Source: Natrinema hispanicum (GTDB lineage: Archaea; Halobacteriota; Halobacteria; Halobacteriales; Natrialbaceae). From it: a stretch of 64,000 nucleotides of DNA. Under the pieces are notes generated by a model. That model did not search any database, was not told the origin of the DNA, and saw only the letters and a list, made by a program, of their open reading frames with translations. Position 1 is the first letter of the stretch, and the number at the start of each line of letters is the position of its first letter. Shown one piece after another: positions 9,279 through 18,014 of the stretch. The stretch lies in contig NZ_SHMP01000004.1 in the NCBI RefSeq assembly GCF_004217335.1, positions 992,001-1,056,000 of the forward strand. The letters run 5' to 3'. A program made the position numbers and the translations under genes.

Positions 9279-9569
9279 ATGAACGAAACCGACACCACAA
9301 CAGACACGATGGCCAATGTCAGCCACACCAACCCCTACACCGGGGAGACGGCTGGCCGGCTGTTCAACCGCGGGCCGATCGTCGCCGCCGACGGGGGCGA
9401 GGCGGAGGCCAACGGAAACGGGCGTACTGACAAGAAACAGAAAATGCGTGACGTCGATCACACGCCACCGAAAGAGGCCGACGATGCGAACCGCGTCTTC
9501 GAGCGCGGAACCGAACACGGCGGGCGTGCCGACCGTGAGACGGTCGTAGAAGAAGAGGAAGAGGAATGA
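9279..9569 (+). CDS. Small conserved acidic protein between ilvC and leuC
   Basis: A 96-residue hydrophilic protein beginning [20 protein letters not shown] and ending in a run of glutamates. The middle has [20 protein letters not shown] and a later NRVFERG-like echo. No known domain is recognised. It lies 23 bases after ilvC and overlaps leuC by ATGA, so it is translated within the operon. Such a position suggests a link with isopropylmalate isomerase or the neighbouring enzymes, but no function can be named. Confidence 0.75.
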   Translation: MNETDTTTDTMANVSHTNPYTGETAGRLFNRGPIVAADGGEAEANGNGRTDKKQKMRDVDHTPPKEADDANRVFERGTEHGGRADRETVVEEEEEE

Positions 9570-10987
9570 GCGAGGGAACACTGTACGACAAGGTCTGGGA
9601 CCGACACAAAGTCACCACGCTGCCGACCGGACAGGATCAGCTGTTCGTCGGGCTGCACCTCATCCACGAGGTCACGAGTCCGCAGGCGTTCGGGATGCTC
9701 CGCGAGCGCGATCTCGAGGTCGCCTATCCGAAGCTGACCCACGCGACGGTCGACCACATCGTCCCGACGGCCGACCAGTCTCGTCCCTACGAGGAGGACG
9801 CGGCCGAAGAGATGATGTCCGAACTCGAGGAGAACGTCCGCGAGGCGGGCATCGAGTTCTCGGACCCGACGACGGGCGATCAGGGGATCGTCCACGTCAT
9901 CGGCCCAGAGCAGGGCCTGACCCAGCCCGGCAAGACGATCGTCTGTGGGGACTCCCATACCAGCACGCACGGTGCCTTCGGCGCACTCGCGTTCGGTATC
10001 GGGACCTCCCAGATCCGCGACGTGCTCGCGACGGGCACCGTCGCCATGGAGAAACAGAAGGTCCGCAAGATCCAGGTCGACGGTGAACTCGGCGAGGGTG
10101 TCGAAGCCAAAGACATCATCTTAGAGATCATCCGCCGACTCGGGACGGAAGGCGGCGTCGGCTACGTCTACGAGTACGCCGGCGAGGCCATCGAGAACCT
10201 CAACATGGAAGGGCGGATGTCGATCTGTAACATGTCCATCGAGGGCGGCGCTCGCGCGGGCTATGTCAACCCCGACGAGACCACCTACGAGTGGCTCGAG
10301 GAGACCGACTACTTCCAAGAGAACCCCGAGAAGTTCGACGAGCTCAAACCCTACTGGGAGTCGATCGCGTCGGACGAGGACGCCGAGTACGACGACGTCG
10401 TCCACATCGATGCGAGCGAGCTCGAGCCGGTCGTCACCTGGGGGACCACGCCCGGCCAGGGCGTCGGTGTCACCGAGCCGATCCCGGCACCCGAGGACCT
10501 GCCCGCGGAGAAACAGGACACGGCCCGACGCGCTCAGGAACACATGCGCGTCGAGCCCGGCGAGACGATGGAAGGCTACGACATCGATGTCGCCTTCCTC
10601 GGCTCCTGTACGAACGCCCGCCTGCCGGACCTGCGACGCGCCGCCGAGATCATCGAGGGCCGACAGGTCGACGACGACGTCCGCGCGATGGTCGTCCCCG
10701 GCAGCCAGCGCGTCCAGCACGCCGCCGAGGAAGAAGGCCTCAAAGACACGTTCGAGGAAGCCGGCTTCGAGTGGCGCAACGCCGGCTGTTCGATGTGTCT
10801 CGGCATGAACGAAGACCAACTCGAGGGCGACGAGGCAAGCGCCTCCTCCTCGAACCGGAACTTCGTCGGCCGACAGGGCTCGAAAGAGGGCCGAACCGTG
10901 CTGATGAACCCACAGATGGTCGCTGCGGCGGCAGTCACTGGGGAAGTGACTGACGTGCGCGACTTAAAGGAGGTGACCGTCGCATGA
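9566..10987 (+). CDS. leuC: 3-isopropylmalate dehydratase, large subunit
   Basis: LeuC with LeuD interconverts 2- and 3-isopropylmalate using a [4Fe-4S] cluster. The 473-residue protein has the aconitase-family motifs, including [19 protein letters not shown] in the N-terminal third. The three cluster cysteines are at about residues 348 ([13 protein letters not shown]), 408 and 411 (GCSMCLGMN). An insert-like acidic segment near residues 235-290 is typical of halophilic enzymes. It overlaps the small upstream ORF and leuD by 4 bases each. Confidence 0.95.
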   Translation: MSEGTLYDKVWDRHKVTTLPTGQDQLFVGLHLIHEVTSPQAFGMLRERDLEVAYPKLTHATVDHIVPTADQSRPYEEDAAEEMMSELEENVREAGIEFSDPTTGDQGIVHVIGPEQGLTQPGKTIVCGDSHTSTHGAFGALAFGIGTSQIRDVLATGTVAMEKQKVRKIQVDGELGEGVEAKDIILEIIRRLGTEGGVGYVYEYAGEAIENLNMEGRMSICNMSIEGGARAGYVNPDETTYEWLEETDYFQENPEKFDELKPYWESIASDEDAEYDDVVHIDASELEPVVTWGTTPGQGVGVTEPIPAPEDLPAEKQDTARRAQEHMRVEPGETMEGYDIDVAFLGSCTNARLPDLRRAAEIIEGRQVDDDVRAMVVPGSQRVQHAAEEEGLKDTFEEAGFEWRNAGCSMCLGMNEDQLEGDEASASSSNRNFVGRQGSKEGRTVLMNPQMVAAAAVTGEVTDVRDLKEVTVA

Positions 10988-11625
10988 GCGGAAGCGACGA
11001 GGTCGAGATTCCGGAAGTCGATTACGTCTCGGGGTCGGGCATCCCGATCCGAGGAAACGACATCGACACCGACCAGATCATCCCCGCACGCTTTATGAAG
11101 GTCGTCACCTTCGACGGGCTGGGCGAGTTCGCCTTCTTCGACCTGCGCTTCGACGACGACGACACCCCCAAAGACCACCCGATGAACGAGGATCGGTTTC
11201 AGGACTCGTCGGTGATGGTCGTCAACAGTAACTTCGGCTGTGGGTCCTCGCGCGAGCACGCCCCGCAGGCGCTGATGCGCTGGGGCATTGATGCGATTAT
11301 CGGCGAGAGCTTCGCCGAGATTTTCGCTGGTAACTGCCTGGCGCTCGGAATTCCGACCGTCACGGCAGACAGCGAGACGATCGAGGAACTGCAGGACTGG
11401 GTCGACGAACACCCCGACGGCGAGATCGAGATCGGCGTCGAAGCCGAGGAAGTGACCTACGGCGACACCACGATCGACGTCACCGTCGACGAGGCCCAGC
11501 GCAAGGCCCTCGTCGACGGCGTCTGGGACACGACGGCGCTGATGAAGTCCAACGCCGACGCAGTCCGCGAGAAGGCCAAGGAACTCCCGTACGTCGACGA
11601 CGAAGCGATCCCCGAAGCGGAGTAA
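10984..11625 (+). CDS. leuD: 3-isopropylmalate dehydratase, small subunit
   Basis: The 213-residue swivelling-domain partner of LeuC. It shows the family segments [16 protein letters not shown] and [15 protein letters not shown], the substrate-recognition loop. A strong Shine-Dalgarno, GGAGGTGA (10969-10976), lies inside the end of leuC 7 bases before the ATG and fixes the start. A T5 run about 26 bases after the stop may end the operon. Confidence 0.95.
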   Translation: MSGSDEVEIPEVDYVSGSGIPIRGNDIDTDQIIPARFMKVVTFDGLGEFAFFDLRFDDDDTPKDHPMNEDRFQDSSVMVVNSNFGCGSSREHAPQALMRWGIDAIIGESFAEIFAGNCLALGIPTVTADSETIEELQDWVDEHPDGEIEIGVEAEEVTYGDTTIDVTVDEAQRKALVDGVWDTTALMKSNADAVREKAKELPYVDDEAIPEAE

Positions 11626-11635
11626 GGAGTCGGTT

Positions 11636-11660
11636 TCGACCGGTCGCTCCGTTTTTCTCC
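11636..11660 (+). terminator. Probable terminator after leuD
   Basis: A short self-complementary TTTCGACCGGTCG segment is followed by a T5 run (11652-11656). Archaeal terminators often need only such oligo-T tracts. It marks the probable end of the ilvB-leuD transcript. Confidence 0.35.
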
Positions 11661-11780
11661 TGACTCGAGTCGAGTCGAATCGCCGACACCTCGACTCGTC
11701 ACTCTCCGCTTGCGATCACGAACTCGGTGAGAGGCCCCGGAATCGCGAGATACTTCGGACGATAGCCCGGAAGAGCCTGT

Positions 11781-12695
11781 ATGGCTCGCTCTCTTGATGC
11801 GCCGCTTTTCGTGTTCCTCGCAGTTCTCTGGGGGCTTTCGTTTCCGGCGATTTCGATCGGCCTCGAGTATCTCCCGCCGCTGCTGTTTGCAGCCGTTCGA
11901 TACGACATCGCGGCGATCTTGCTTCTGGCCTACGCTGCCACCCAAGTCGATGGCTGGGTGCCGACTCGCCGGAACGATCTGGCAGCTGTTACGGGCGGCG
12001 GTATCTTTCTGATCGGCGGCAACGGCTTACTCTTTCTGGCCCAGCAGACCGTCCCGAGCGGCGTCGCCGCGATCATCCAGGGACTGGTCCCCATCATCAC
12101 CGCGTTGTGGGCGGTAGTGCTACTCGGTGAGCGACTCTCGCCGCTCGGTGCCGTCGGGGCCGCGATCGGCTTTTGTGGCGTCGCACTCGTCGTCCAGCCC
12201 GATCCGAGCAATCTGCTGGCGGGCGATACACTCGGCCGGCTGCTCGTCGTCGGACAAGTGTGCAGTATCGCGCTCGGTGGAGTTCTGATTCAGCGCGCCG
12301 GCCCGACGATCGAGCGTGGGGCACTGGTCGGCTGGTCGATGGGCATCGGCAGCGTCGTCTTACATGCCGCCAGTCTCGCCGCTGGCGAGTTTCCATCGCC
12401 GTCGCTCGTCGTCCCCACCGCAGTCGGCGCGCTCGTCTATCTCGGCGTCTTCGCGACTGCCATCGCCTTCCTGATCTACTTCCGGATCCTCGAGGAACAC
12501 GGCGCGTTCGAGGCAGCGCTGGTCGGCTACGCCGTTCCGATCGTCGCGACAGTTGCGGGCGTCGTGTTTCTCGAGGAGTCGATCAGTACGGTGACGGTCG
12601 CCGGGTTCGGACTGGTCGTCGTCGGGTTCGCGTTGCTCAAACGACATGCGATCGCCAACGCAGTTGGGATCAGCACTGGCGTCGGGAGTCCCTAA
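11781..12695 (+). CDS. EamA/DMT-family transporter
   Basis: A 304-residue integral membrane protein with about ten hydrophobic helices in two EamA repeats. The first repeat includes WGLSFPAISIGLEYLPPL and SGVAAIIQGLVPIITALWAV. The second includes ATAIAFLIYFRILEEHGAFE and the AALVGYAVPIVATVAGVV segment. Such transporters export amino acids or other small metabolites; the substrate is unknown. It sits between leuD and leuB on the same strand, an unusual interruption of the leucine genes, so export of a branched-chain metabolite is possible but unproven. Confidence 0.85.
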   Translation: MARSLDAPLFVFLAVLWGLSFPAISIGLEYLPPLLFAAVRYDIAAILLLAYAATQVDGWVPTRRNDLAAVTGGGIFLIGGNGLLFLAQQTVPSGVAAIIQGLVPIITALWAVVLLGERLSPLGAVGAAIGFCGVALVVQPDPSNLLAGDTLGRLLVVGQVCSIALGGVLIQRAGPTIERGALVGWSMGIGSVVLHAASLAAGEFPSPSLVVPTAVGALVYLGVFATAIAFLIYFRILEEHGAFEAALVGYAVPIVATVAGVVFLEESISTVTVAGFGLVVVGFALLKRHAIANAVGISTGVGSP

Positions 12696-12752
12696 GCGAC
12701 GACCAGTCCGGCAATCGATACCCTCTTTTCGGCCCCGCGACGATGGTTGGCC

Positions 12753-13736
12753 ATGACTCACGAAATCGCCGTGATTCCGGGCGACGGGATCGGTAAAGAA
12801 GTAACACCCGCTGCAGTGGAAGTCCTCGAGTCGCTCGACATCGACTTCGAGTTCATCGAAGCGGAAGCCGGCGACGCGGTCAAAGAAGAGACCGGTGAGG
12901 CACTCCCCCAGGAGACCTACGACCTCGCGGCATCGGCCGACGCGACGCTGTTCGGCGCGGCCGGCGAGACGGCCGCAGACGTCATCCTGCCGCTCCGGGA
13001 GGCGGTTGACTCGTTCGTCAACGTTCGGCCCGCAAAGGCGTATCCGGGGATCGACGCCGTTCGTCCCGAAACGGATCTGCTCTTCCTCCGGGAGAACACC
13101 GAGGGTGTCTATTCGGGCCACGAGGACCGACTGACCGACGACGTCTCGACGCTCACCCGCGTCGTCACGGAGTCGGCTTCCGAACGGCTCGCCGAGTTCG
13201 CCTGTGACTTCGTCGCCGACAGCGACAAGCACGACAGCTTCACGATCGTCCACAAGGCCAACGTCATGCGTGAGACGGACGGACTCTTCCGTGATACCGT
13301 CAAATCGGTCGCTGACGAGCAGGGCATCGAAACCGACGAAGTGCTGATGGACGCCTTCGCGACGCGGGTCTGTCTCGACCCCGAACAGTTCGACGTCGTC
13401 GTCTGCCCGAACCTCGCGGGCGACGTGCTCTCAGACCTCGCTGCTGGCCTCGTCGGCGGACTCGGCCTGCTGCCCTCGGCCAACATCGGCCCCGAGCGCG
13501 CCCTATTCGAGCCAGTCCACGGGACCGCACCCGATATCGCCGGCGAGAACGTCGCAAACCCAGCCGCAAAGATCATCTCTGCCGCGATGATGCTCGAGTA
13601 CCTCGGCTACGAAGAAGAGAGCGAAGCCGTCAACGCGGCCGTCGAAGCCACGCTCGCCGACGGGCCGCGCACGCCCGACCTGGGCGGGGACGCGTCAACC
13701 GAGGACGTGACTGCTGCGGTCATCGACCGACTGTAG
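12753..13736 (+). CDS. leuB: 3-isopropylmalate dehydrogenase
   Basis: LeuB oxidatively decarboxylates 3-isopropylmalate with NAD+. The 327-residue protein begins [15 protein letters not shown] and has the substrate loop [17 protein letters not shown]. It also has the Lys of [12 protein letters not shown], the metal-binding Asp region and the cofactor loop [20 protein letters not shown]. These are shared with isocitrate and homoisocitrate dehydrogenases, but the leucine context favours LeuB. ATG 12753 is chosen over a TTG six bases upstream. It follows EamA by 57 bases and may have its own promoter. Confidence 0.92.
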   Translation: MTHEIAVIPGDGIGKEVTPAAVEVLESLDIDFEFIEAEAGDAVKEETGEALPQETYDLAASADATLFGAAGETAADVILPLREAVDSFVNVRPAKAYPGIDAVRPETDLLFLRENTEGVYSGHEDRLTDDVSTLTRVVTESASERLAEFACDFVADSDKHDSFTIVHKANVMRETDGLFRDTVKSVADEQGIETDEVLMDAFATRVCLDPEQFDVVVCPNLAGDVLSDLAAGLVGGLGLLPSANIGPERALFEPVHGTAPDIAGENVANPAAKIISAAMMLEYLGYEEESEAVNAAVEATLADGPRTPDLGGDASTEDVTAAVIDRL

Positions 13737-13841
13737 CGCCGCCACACTGGCCGTCTCGTTTTCAACGGGTCCGAACCGGCAGCGCCGCGGCCGATTCATT
13801 CCGGCCGGAGAATTATCAGGGGGGCTGTGATACCGAGCACC

Positions 13842-14930
13842 ATGTTTCGAGACGACACTCTCGCAGGTGTCGATTCACGGATCGCCGATACCGACCGCCT
13901 CACGACACACTACCTCGAGTCAGGTGACACCGATCAAAGCGGAACCGGGGAGGAGGGCCAGACTGTTATCTTCCTTCACGGAAACGTCTCTTCCTCGCGG
14001 TTCTTCGAAGACGTGATAGCCGCTTTGCCTGCACGTCACCGGGCGATTGCACCCGATCTGCGCGGGTACGGCGATTCGGAGACGAAGCCGGTCGACGCGA
14101 CAACCGGACTCGACGACTACGGGGACGATATACACGCGCTCGTCGCCGATCTCGAACTCGAGACACCGTTCGTCCTCGTGGGCTGGTCGAACGGCGGCGG
14201 GGTCGCGATGCGGTACGCGATCGATCACCCCGAAGACGTCGCCGCCCTCGTACTCGTCAATCCGCTCTCGCCGTACGGATTCGGCGGGACGAAAGATGTC
14301 GACGGAACGCCCTGCTTTGACGATTATGCCGGTTCCGGTGGCGGAATGGGTAACGATGCGTTCGTTGCGGGCCTCGCGGATCGTGACCGGAGTGAGGAAG
14401 ACCAAGCCTCGCCGCGAAAGGTCCTGCGCACCTACTACGTCGATCCGACCCACGAGTTCGACCCCAACCGCGAGGAGTCCTATCTGACTGGAATGCTCGA
14501 GACGGCGACCGGCGACGAGAACTATCCGGGTTCGTCGACACCGAGCGACAACTGGCCCGGCGTCGCTCCGGGCGAGAGGGGCGTGAACAACGCCATCTCG
14601 CCGAAGTACTGCGACCTCGAGGCGATCACCGAGATCGATCCCGACGACAAGCCGCCGGTGCTGTGGCTCCGCGGCGACTCAGACCAGATCGTCTCGAACG
14701 CCTCCCTGTTCGACCTCGGCACGCTCGGCCGAATGGGCGAACTCCCGGACTGGCCCGGCGAGGATGTCTTCCCACCGCAGCCCATGGTCGACCAGACCCG
14801 CGCCGTCCTCGAGCGTTACGCCGACCGCGGCGGCGCATACGAAGAAGTCGTCTTCAGCAACGTCGGACACACGCCCCACGTCGAGGTTCCAAACGACTTC
14901 CTAGAACAGATCACTGGAGTCCTCGAGTAA
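13842..14930 (+). CDS. Alpha/beta-fold hydrolase
   Basis: A 362-residue cytoplasmic hydrolase. The oxyanion region is VIFLHGNVSSSRFF, the nucleophile elbow is GWSNGGG (Ser near residue 115), the acid Asp is in LWLRGDSDQIV and the catalytic His is in VGHTPHVE near the C-terminus. A ~100-residue cap domain lies between. The substrate is unknown; haloalkane, ester or epoxide hydrolases share this layout. A GTG five codons upstream is an alternative start. It is convergent with dphB, the stop codons being one base apart. Confidence 0.85.
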   Translation: MFRDDTLAGVDSRIADTDRLTTHYLESGDTDQSGTGEEGQTVIFLHGNVSSSRFFEDVIAALPARHRAIAPDLRGYGDSETKPVDATTGLDDYGDDIHALVADLELETPFVLVGWSNGGGVAMRYAIDHPEDVAALVLVNPLSPYGFGGTKDVDGTPCFDDYAGSGGGMGNDAFVAGLADRDRSEEDQASPRKVLRTYYVDPTHEFDPNREESYLTGMLETATGDENYPGSSTPSDNWPGVAPGERGVNNAISPKYCDLEAITEIDPDDKPPVLWLRGDSDQIVSNASLFDLGTLGRMGELPDWPGEDVFPPQPMVDQTRAVLERYADRGGAYEEVVFSNVGHTPHVEVPNDFLEQITGVLE

Positions 14931-14931
14931 C

Positions 14932-15705
14932 TCAGACGATGTCGAGCGTCTCTCGATCGGCACCGGCCAGTTCGATCAGCGCGTCGGCCTCGAGCAGGTG
15001 ACACTCTCCGGGGATCACGAGCAAGTGCAGCGGATCGCCGAACTCCCTGTCTGCCAGTTCGGTCATCGTGCCGGCCTCGACGAGCGGCTCCGGGCTGCCC
15101 GCACGGGCGACGACGACGCCGACGAGATCTGGGTATTCCTCGGCGAGTAATTCCGCGCCGACATCGGCGGTCATGTACTCCTCACGTTCGGCTTTGATGT
15201 CCAGATAGACGACTGTGTGAAGGCCGTCAGCGCGGTTTTTGTCGATCGTCTCGGTTACGCTTGCGGGAAGCCCCTCGGCTCCGTGTGCGTAGGGGAAGGG
15301 GAGCGTCGTCGCCTTGCCGAACCGGTAGTTCTGGAGCCCAGTCAACGAACTGGTCGCCGTCTGAGCCGTGACGCCGTGGATAACCCGCGTCTCGATCCCG
15401 CGCTCGTGGGCTCGCAGCCGCAGGTCGACGTGGGTCGTCGAGATCATTGTATCGCCCGCCGTCAAGAAGGCGATGTCCTCGTCTTCGGCCGCCTCGAGCA
15501 TGTCTTCGGGGTGTTGTTCGACGCCGGCGCGGTCCCGGACGTCGATCTCGAGATCGTGGGAGGACTCGAGGTCGTCGATCGTCGTCCCAATCAGCTGGCT
15601 GGTGTAGAACTCGGCATAGACGCGGTCGGCCGCCTGCAGGGCGTCTCGCCCCTCGACGGTGATCGAGCGTTCGTCGTAGAGGCCGAGGCCGATGAAGGTG
15701 AGCAT
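14932..15705 (-). CDS. dphB: Diphthine synthase
   Basis: DphB methylates the modified histidine of elongation factor 2 during diphthamide synthesis, using S-adenosylmethionine. The 257-residue protein has the tetrapyrrole-methylase fold: N-terminal MLTFIGLGLYDERSITVEG, the SAM-loop FLTAGDTMISTTHVDLRLRA, and the C-terminal GDPLHLLVIPGECHLLEADAL-like segment. This matches archaeal DphB in length. The start follows the family's conserved LTFIGLGL. It is divergent from trm5. Confidence 0.92.
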   Translation of the reverse strand: MLTFIGLGLYDERSITVEGRDALQAADRVYAEFYTSQLIGTTIDDLESSHDLEIDVRDRAGVEQHPEDMLEAAEDEDIAFLTAGDTMISTTHVDLRLRAHERGIETRVIHGVTAQTATSSLTGLQNYRFGKATTLPFPYAHGAEGLPASVTETIDKNRADGLHTVVYLDIKAEREEYMTADVGAELLAEEYPDLVGVVVARAGSPEPLVEAGTMTELADREFGDPLHLLVIPGECHLLEADALIELAGADRETLDIV

Positions 15706-15939
15706 AGCCGCTCGTAGTCGTAGCGGCCGGAATACGCTTTCGAGATGCTGCCCTATGAACCTCGCTCGCACATTGTCTCGAGCGGACAAGTTATCGAGAC
15801 AGTCATCGATGAAGGCACTTTCACAGTCGCCGAGAGTCGCCGAGAATTCTATATAGCGAATATTGATTTACTTACCGTGTTGCAGGGGTGCAGTCGGCCA
15901 AAACGTCAGCGTTACAGCGGCTCGCCGGCCAGTCCGAGT

Positions 15940-16931
15940 ATGGAAGTTCCGTGCGTCCGTGTCGCGCGTGAAGCCGGCGAAGCGACGCGTACGACGCTCG
16001 CCGACGCGGATCTGATCGACGACGACTACGAAATCGCCGTCGAAGACGGCTGGCTCTATATTCCGATTACCGACCCCGACGCCGTTCGAAGCGGTGCTCG
16101 AGGACGGCGAGATCGTCTCCCGAACGGTCGACGAACGCGACACGCAGACGACGCCTGCCGATCTCCTTGCGTTCGAGCCATCCTACGAACGGCTCGGCAG
16201 GGCCGCGCTCATCGACGAAGACGATTCCGAGCGTGCACGCGAAATCGCTGATGCCATCCTCGAGTCCGATCTTCCCGTCGAGACGGTGCTGAACAAGGCC
16301 TCGAAGGTCAAAGGCGAGACGCGCGTCCGCGACTGGGAGTTGCTTGCAGGCGAGGACACCGAAGTCGTCCACCGCGAGTACGGCTGTGAGTTCGTCCTAG
16401 ATCTCGCCGAAGTGTACTTCTCGCCACGACTTGCGACCGAGCGCCACCGCGTAGCCACGAAGGTTGACGCGGGTGAGCACGCGTTCGATATGTTCGCCGG
16501 TGTCGGCCCCTTCGTCGTCCCGTTCGCAAACCACGGCGCGGAATGTGTCGGCGTGGACATCAACGCCGACGCGATCGACTACCTGCGCGAGAACGCCCGC
16601 CGCAACGGGGTCGAAGACCGTGTGACGGCGATCAACGACGACGTTCACGACGTCGCCACCGACTACGAGGGCTGGGCTGATCGCATCGTGATGAATCTCC
16701 CCCACAGCGCCGACGAATTCCTCGAGGCAGCCGTAACGCTCGCCGGCGACGATTGTGTCCTCCACTACTACGATATCCAGCACGAAGACGATCCGTTCGG
16801 GCCGGGCGAACGCGCGATCCTGTGCGGCCGCCGAGCCCGAGTATGACGTGACCGTCGAGACACGCCACACCGTCCGGTCGTATGCCCCCCACGAGCTGAA
16901 CGTGTGTCTGGACGTGCGCCTCGAGCGATAA
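15940..16931 (+). pseudogene. Trm5-type tRNA (guanine-N1)-methyltransferase, two frameshifts as given
   Basis: The archaeal Trm5 family methylates G37 of tRNAs with SAM and is normally essential. Frames 15940-16083, 16085-16820 and 16822-16931 join into a 329-residue protein. The D1 region gives MEVPCVRVAREAGEA. The middle has KVKGETRVRDWELLAGEDTE, YFSPRLATERHRV and the SAM site DMFAGVGPFVVPFA. The catalytic motif is NLPHSADEFL (NxPx). The first break is one extra base near 16084; the second is T16821 (CC-T-G), after which the tail ends in NVCLDVRLER. Both breaks are probably consensus errors, because an essential gene should be intact. Confidence 0.85.
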
Positions 16932-16983
16932 TCTGTTAGCCAGTGACTCGGAACTCGTTCACACGACTGGATCGATTCGCAAC

Positions 16984-16990
16984 CCTTATG
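16984..16990 (+). promoter_or_regulatory. TATA-like element of tRNA-Thr
   Basis: CCTTATG lies about 35 bases before the mature tRNA 5' end, the usual distance for a haloarchaeal tRNA promoter. Confidence 0.4.
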
Positions 16991-17023
16991 CCTGGTATCG
17001 GCCCTACGAATGAATGCAATCGC

Positions 17024-17097
17024 GCCGGTGTAGCTCAGACTGGCAGAGCGAATCCTTCGTAAGGATTAGGTCGAGGGTTCAAATCCCTCCACCGGCT
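17024..17097 (+). tRNA. tRNA-Thr (CGT)
   Basis: A complete 74-base cloverleaf: acceptor GCCGGTG/CACCGGC, D arm with GCTC/GAGC, anticodon stem AATCC/GGATT around loop TTCGTAA (anticodon CGT, reads ACG), and T arm GAGGG/CCCTC with loop TTCAAAT. The discriminator base is T, as in haloarchaeal tRNA-Thr. CCA is not encoded and there is no intron. A TTATTTT tract directly downstream may terminate transcription. Confidence 0.95.
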
Positions 17098-17561
17098 TAT
17101 TTTCCGGCGAACAATCTCGTGAGTCGGAGATACGTCAGAGAGGATTGAATCAGAGCGGAGCTTCGCTCCGACCGTGGGTCAACTCCCTCCCCGCTTTCTT
17201 CTGTACCGATCGACACTGTCTCCGAACCCGTTCTTGCTGGATTCGTTCGGCTGAACGGGTCTCCGTAGCGATCTGCTCGGTGCGTAGCTCGCAGGCTCCG
17301 TCTGATCCATTTTGAGCGGGTGCCGATCGACTGCTCACGGGACGAGTACCCATTCGTCCGCTTCAAACCGGCTACGGCGTCGCTTCGGACGAACAAACTG
17401 GGTCCGGTTCTGTAACGATATCGAGACAATCCCATGAATCATATATGGCGATATAGAATCCATCGACTGGTGCTCACAACTTCGGGATCTCAAATTCTAC
17501 AAACCACCATACAGCTGACACCCGTTACGATCTGCCTCAGAGAAGCTGTTTGAAAAAGAAA
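17098..17561. other. Non-coding stretch after tRNA-Thr
   Basis: No credible gene is seen in these 464 bases. A perfect hairpin, CGGAGC-TTC-GCTCCG, lies at 17156-17170. Base composition falls toward A+T at the right side (17430-17560), unlike the flanking chromosome. No second copy of the tRNA 3' end was found downstream. Confidence 0.45.
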
Positions 17562-17909
17562 CTATTCTTCGTCTTCCGAGGCAACAGCGCTCATAGCGTC
17601 CATTCCTTGCTGAATCGGATGCTCTTCGTAGAGTTCCTCGCTTCGCAGAAACCCATCTGAGAGGATGTTATCTTCCATACCGCTCTCGTAGACAACCCTC
17701 CAGCCGTGACCTGCTTCGTAGGTCACGGCTGTCACCCAGTCGTAGCCAATGAACATCGCAGTGTCCATAACCATCCCGTGTTCCGGATCAAATTTCGTCG
17801 TCTGAGGCATTATTGACTGGATGCTCTCGTGTCGTTCGAGTGAGTCACGCTCAGTATCCTTGAGTGGGCGGTCTGGAAGCGATTCAACAAGGGATCCATC
17901 TTGAGCCAT
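17562..17909 (-). CDS. Hypothetical protein
   Basis: A 115-residue acidic, soluble protein starting MAQDGSLVESLPDRPLKD. The centre has FIGYDWVTAVTYEAGHGWRV and the tail is glutamate-rich. No family is recognised. Its G+C is lower than the core genes, and it lies between tRNA-Thr and a transposase, so it may have been acquired. The acidic composition and a clean start favour a real gene. Confidence 0.55.
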   Translation of the reverse strand: MAQDGSLVESLPDRPLKDTERDSLERHESIQSIMPQTTKFDPEHGMVMDTAMFIGYDWVTAVTYEAGHGWRVVYESGMEDNILSDGFLRSEELYEEHPIQQGMDAMSAVASEDEE

Positions 17910-18014
17910 ACTCCAAGTAGCTCTTGGCGCGTAAATAACCGTTCGGCGTAGGTCAAAATGAGGTGCCCTAATGGGGAGTCTCTCCTTCGGTTTCAGTATC
18001 TGGACTGACTGTTA

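Noticed and set aside
8065..9300. 411-codon open frame antisense to ilvC
   Set aside because: It mirrors a clearly real enzyme. High GC3 leaves few stops on the opposite strand, and the product has no family features.
17097..17435. 112-codon minus-strand frame beside tRNA-Thr
   Set aside because: Starts inside the tRNA discriminator region and has an Arg/Ser-rich, non-acidic composition with no family signal.
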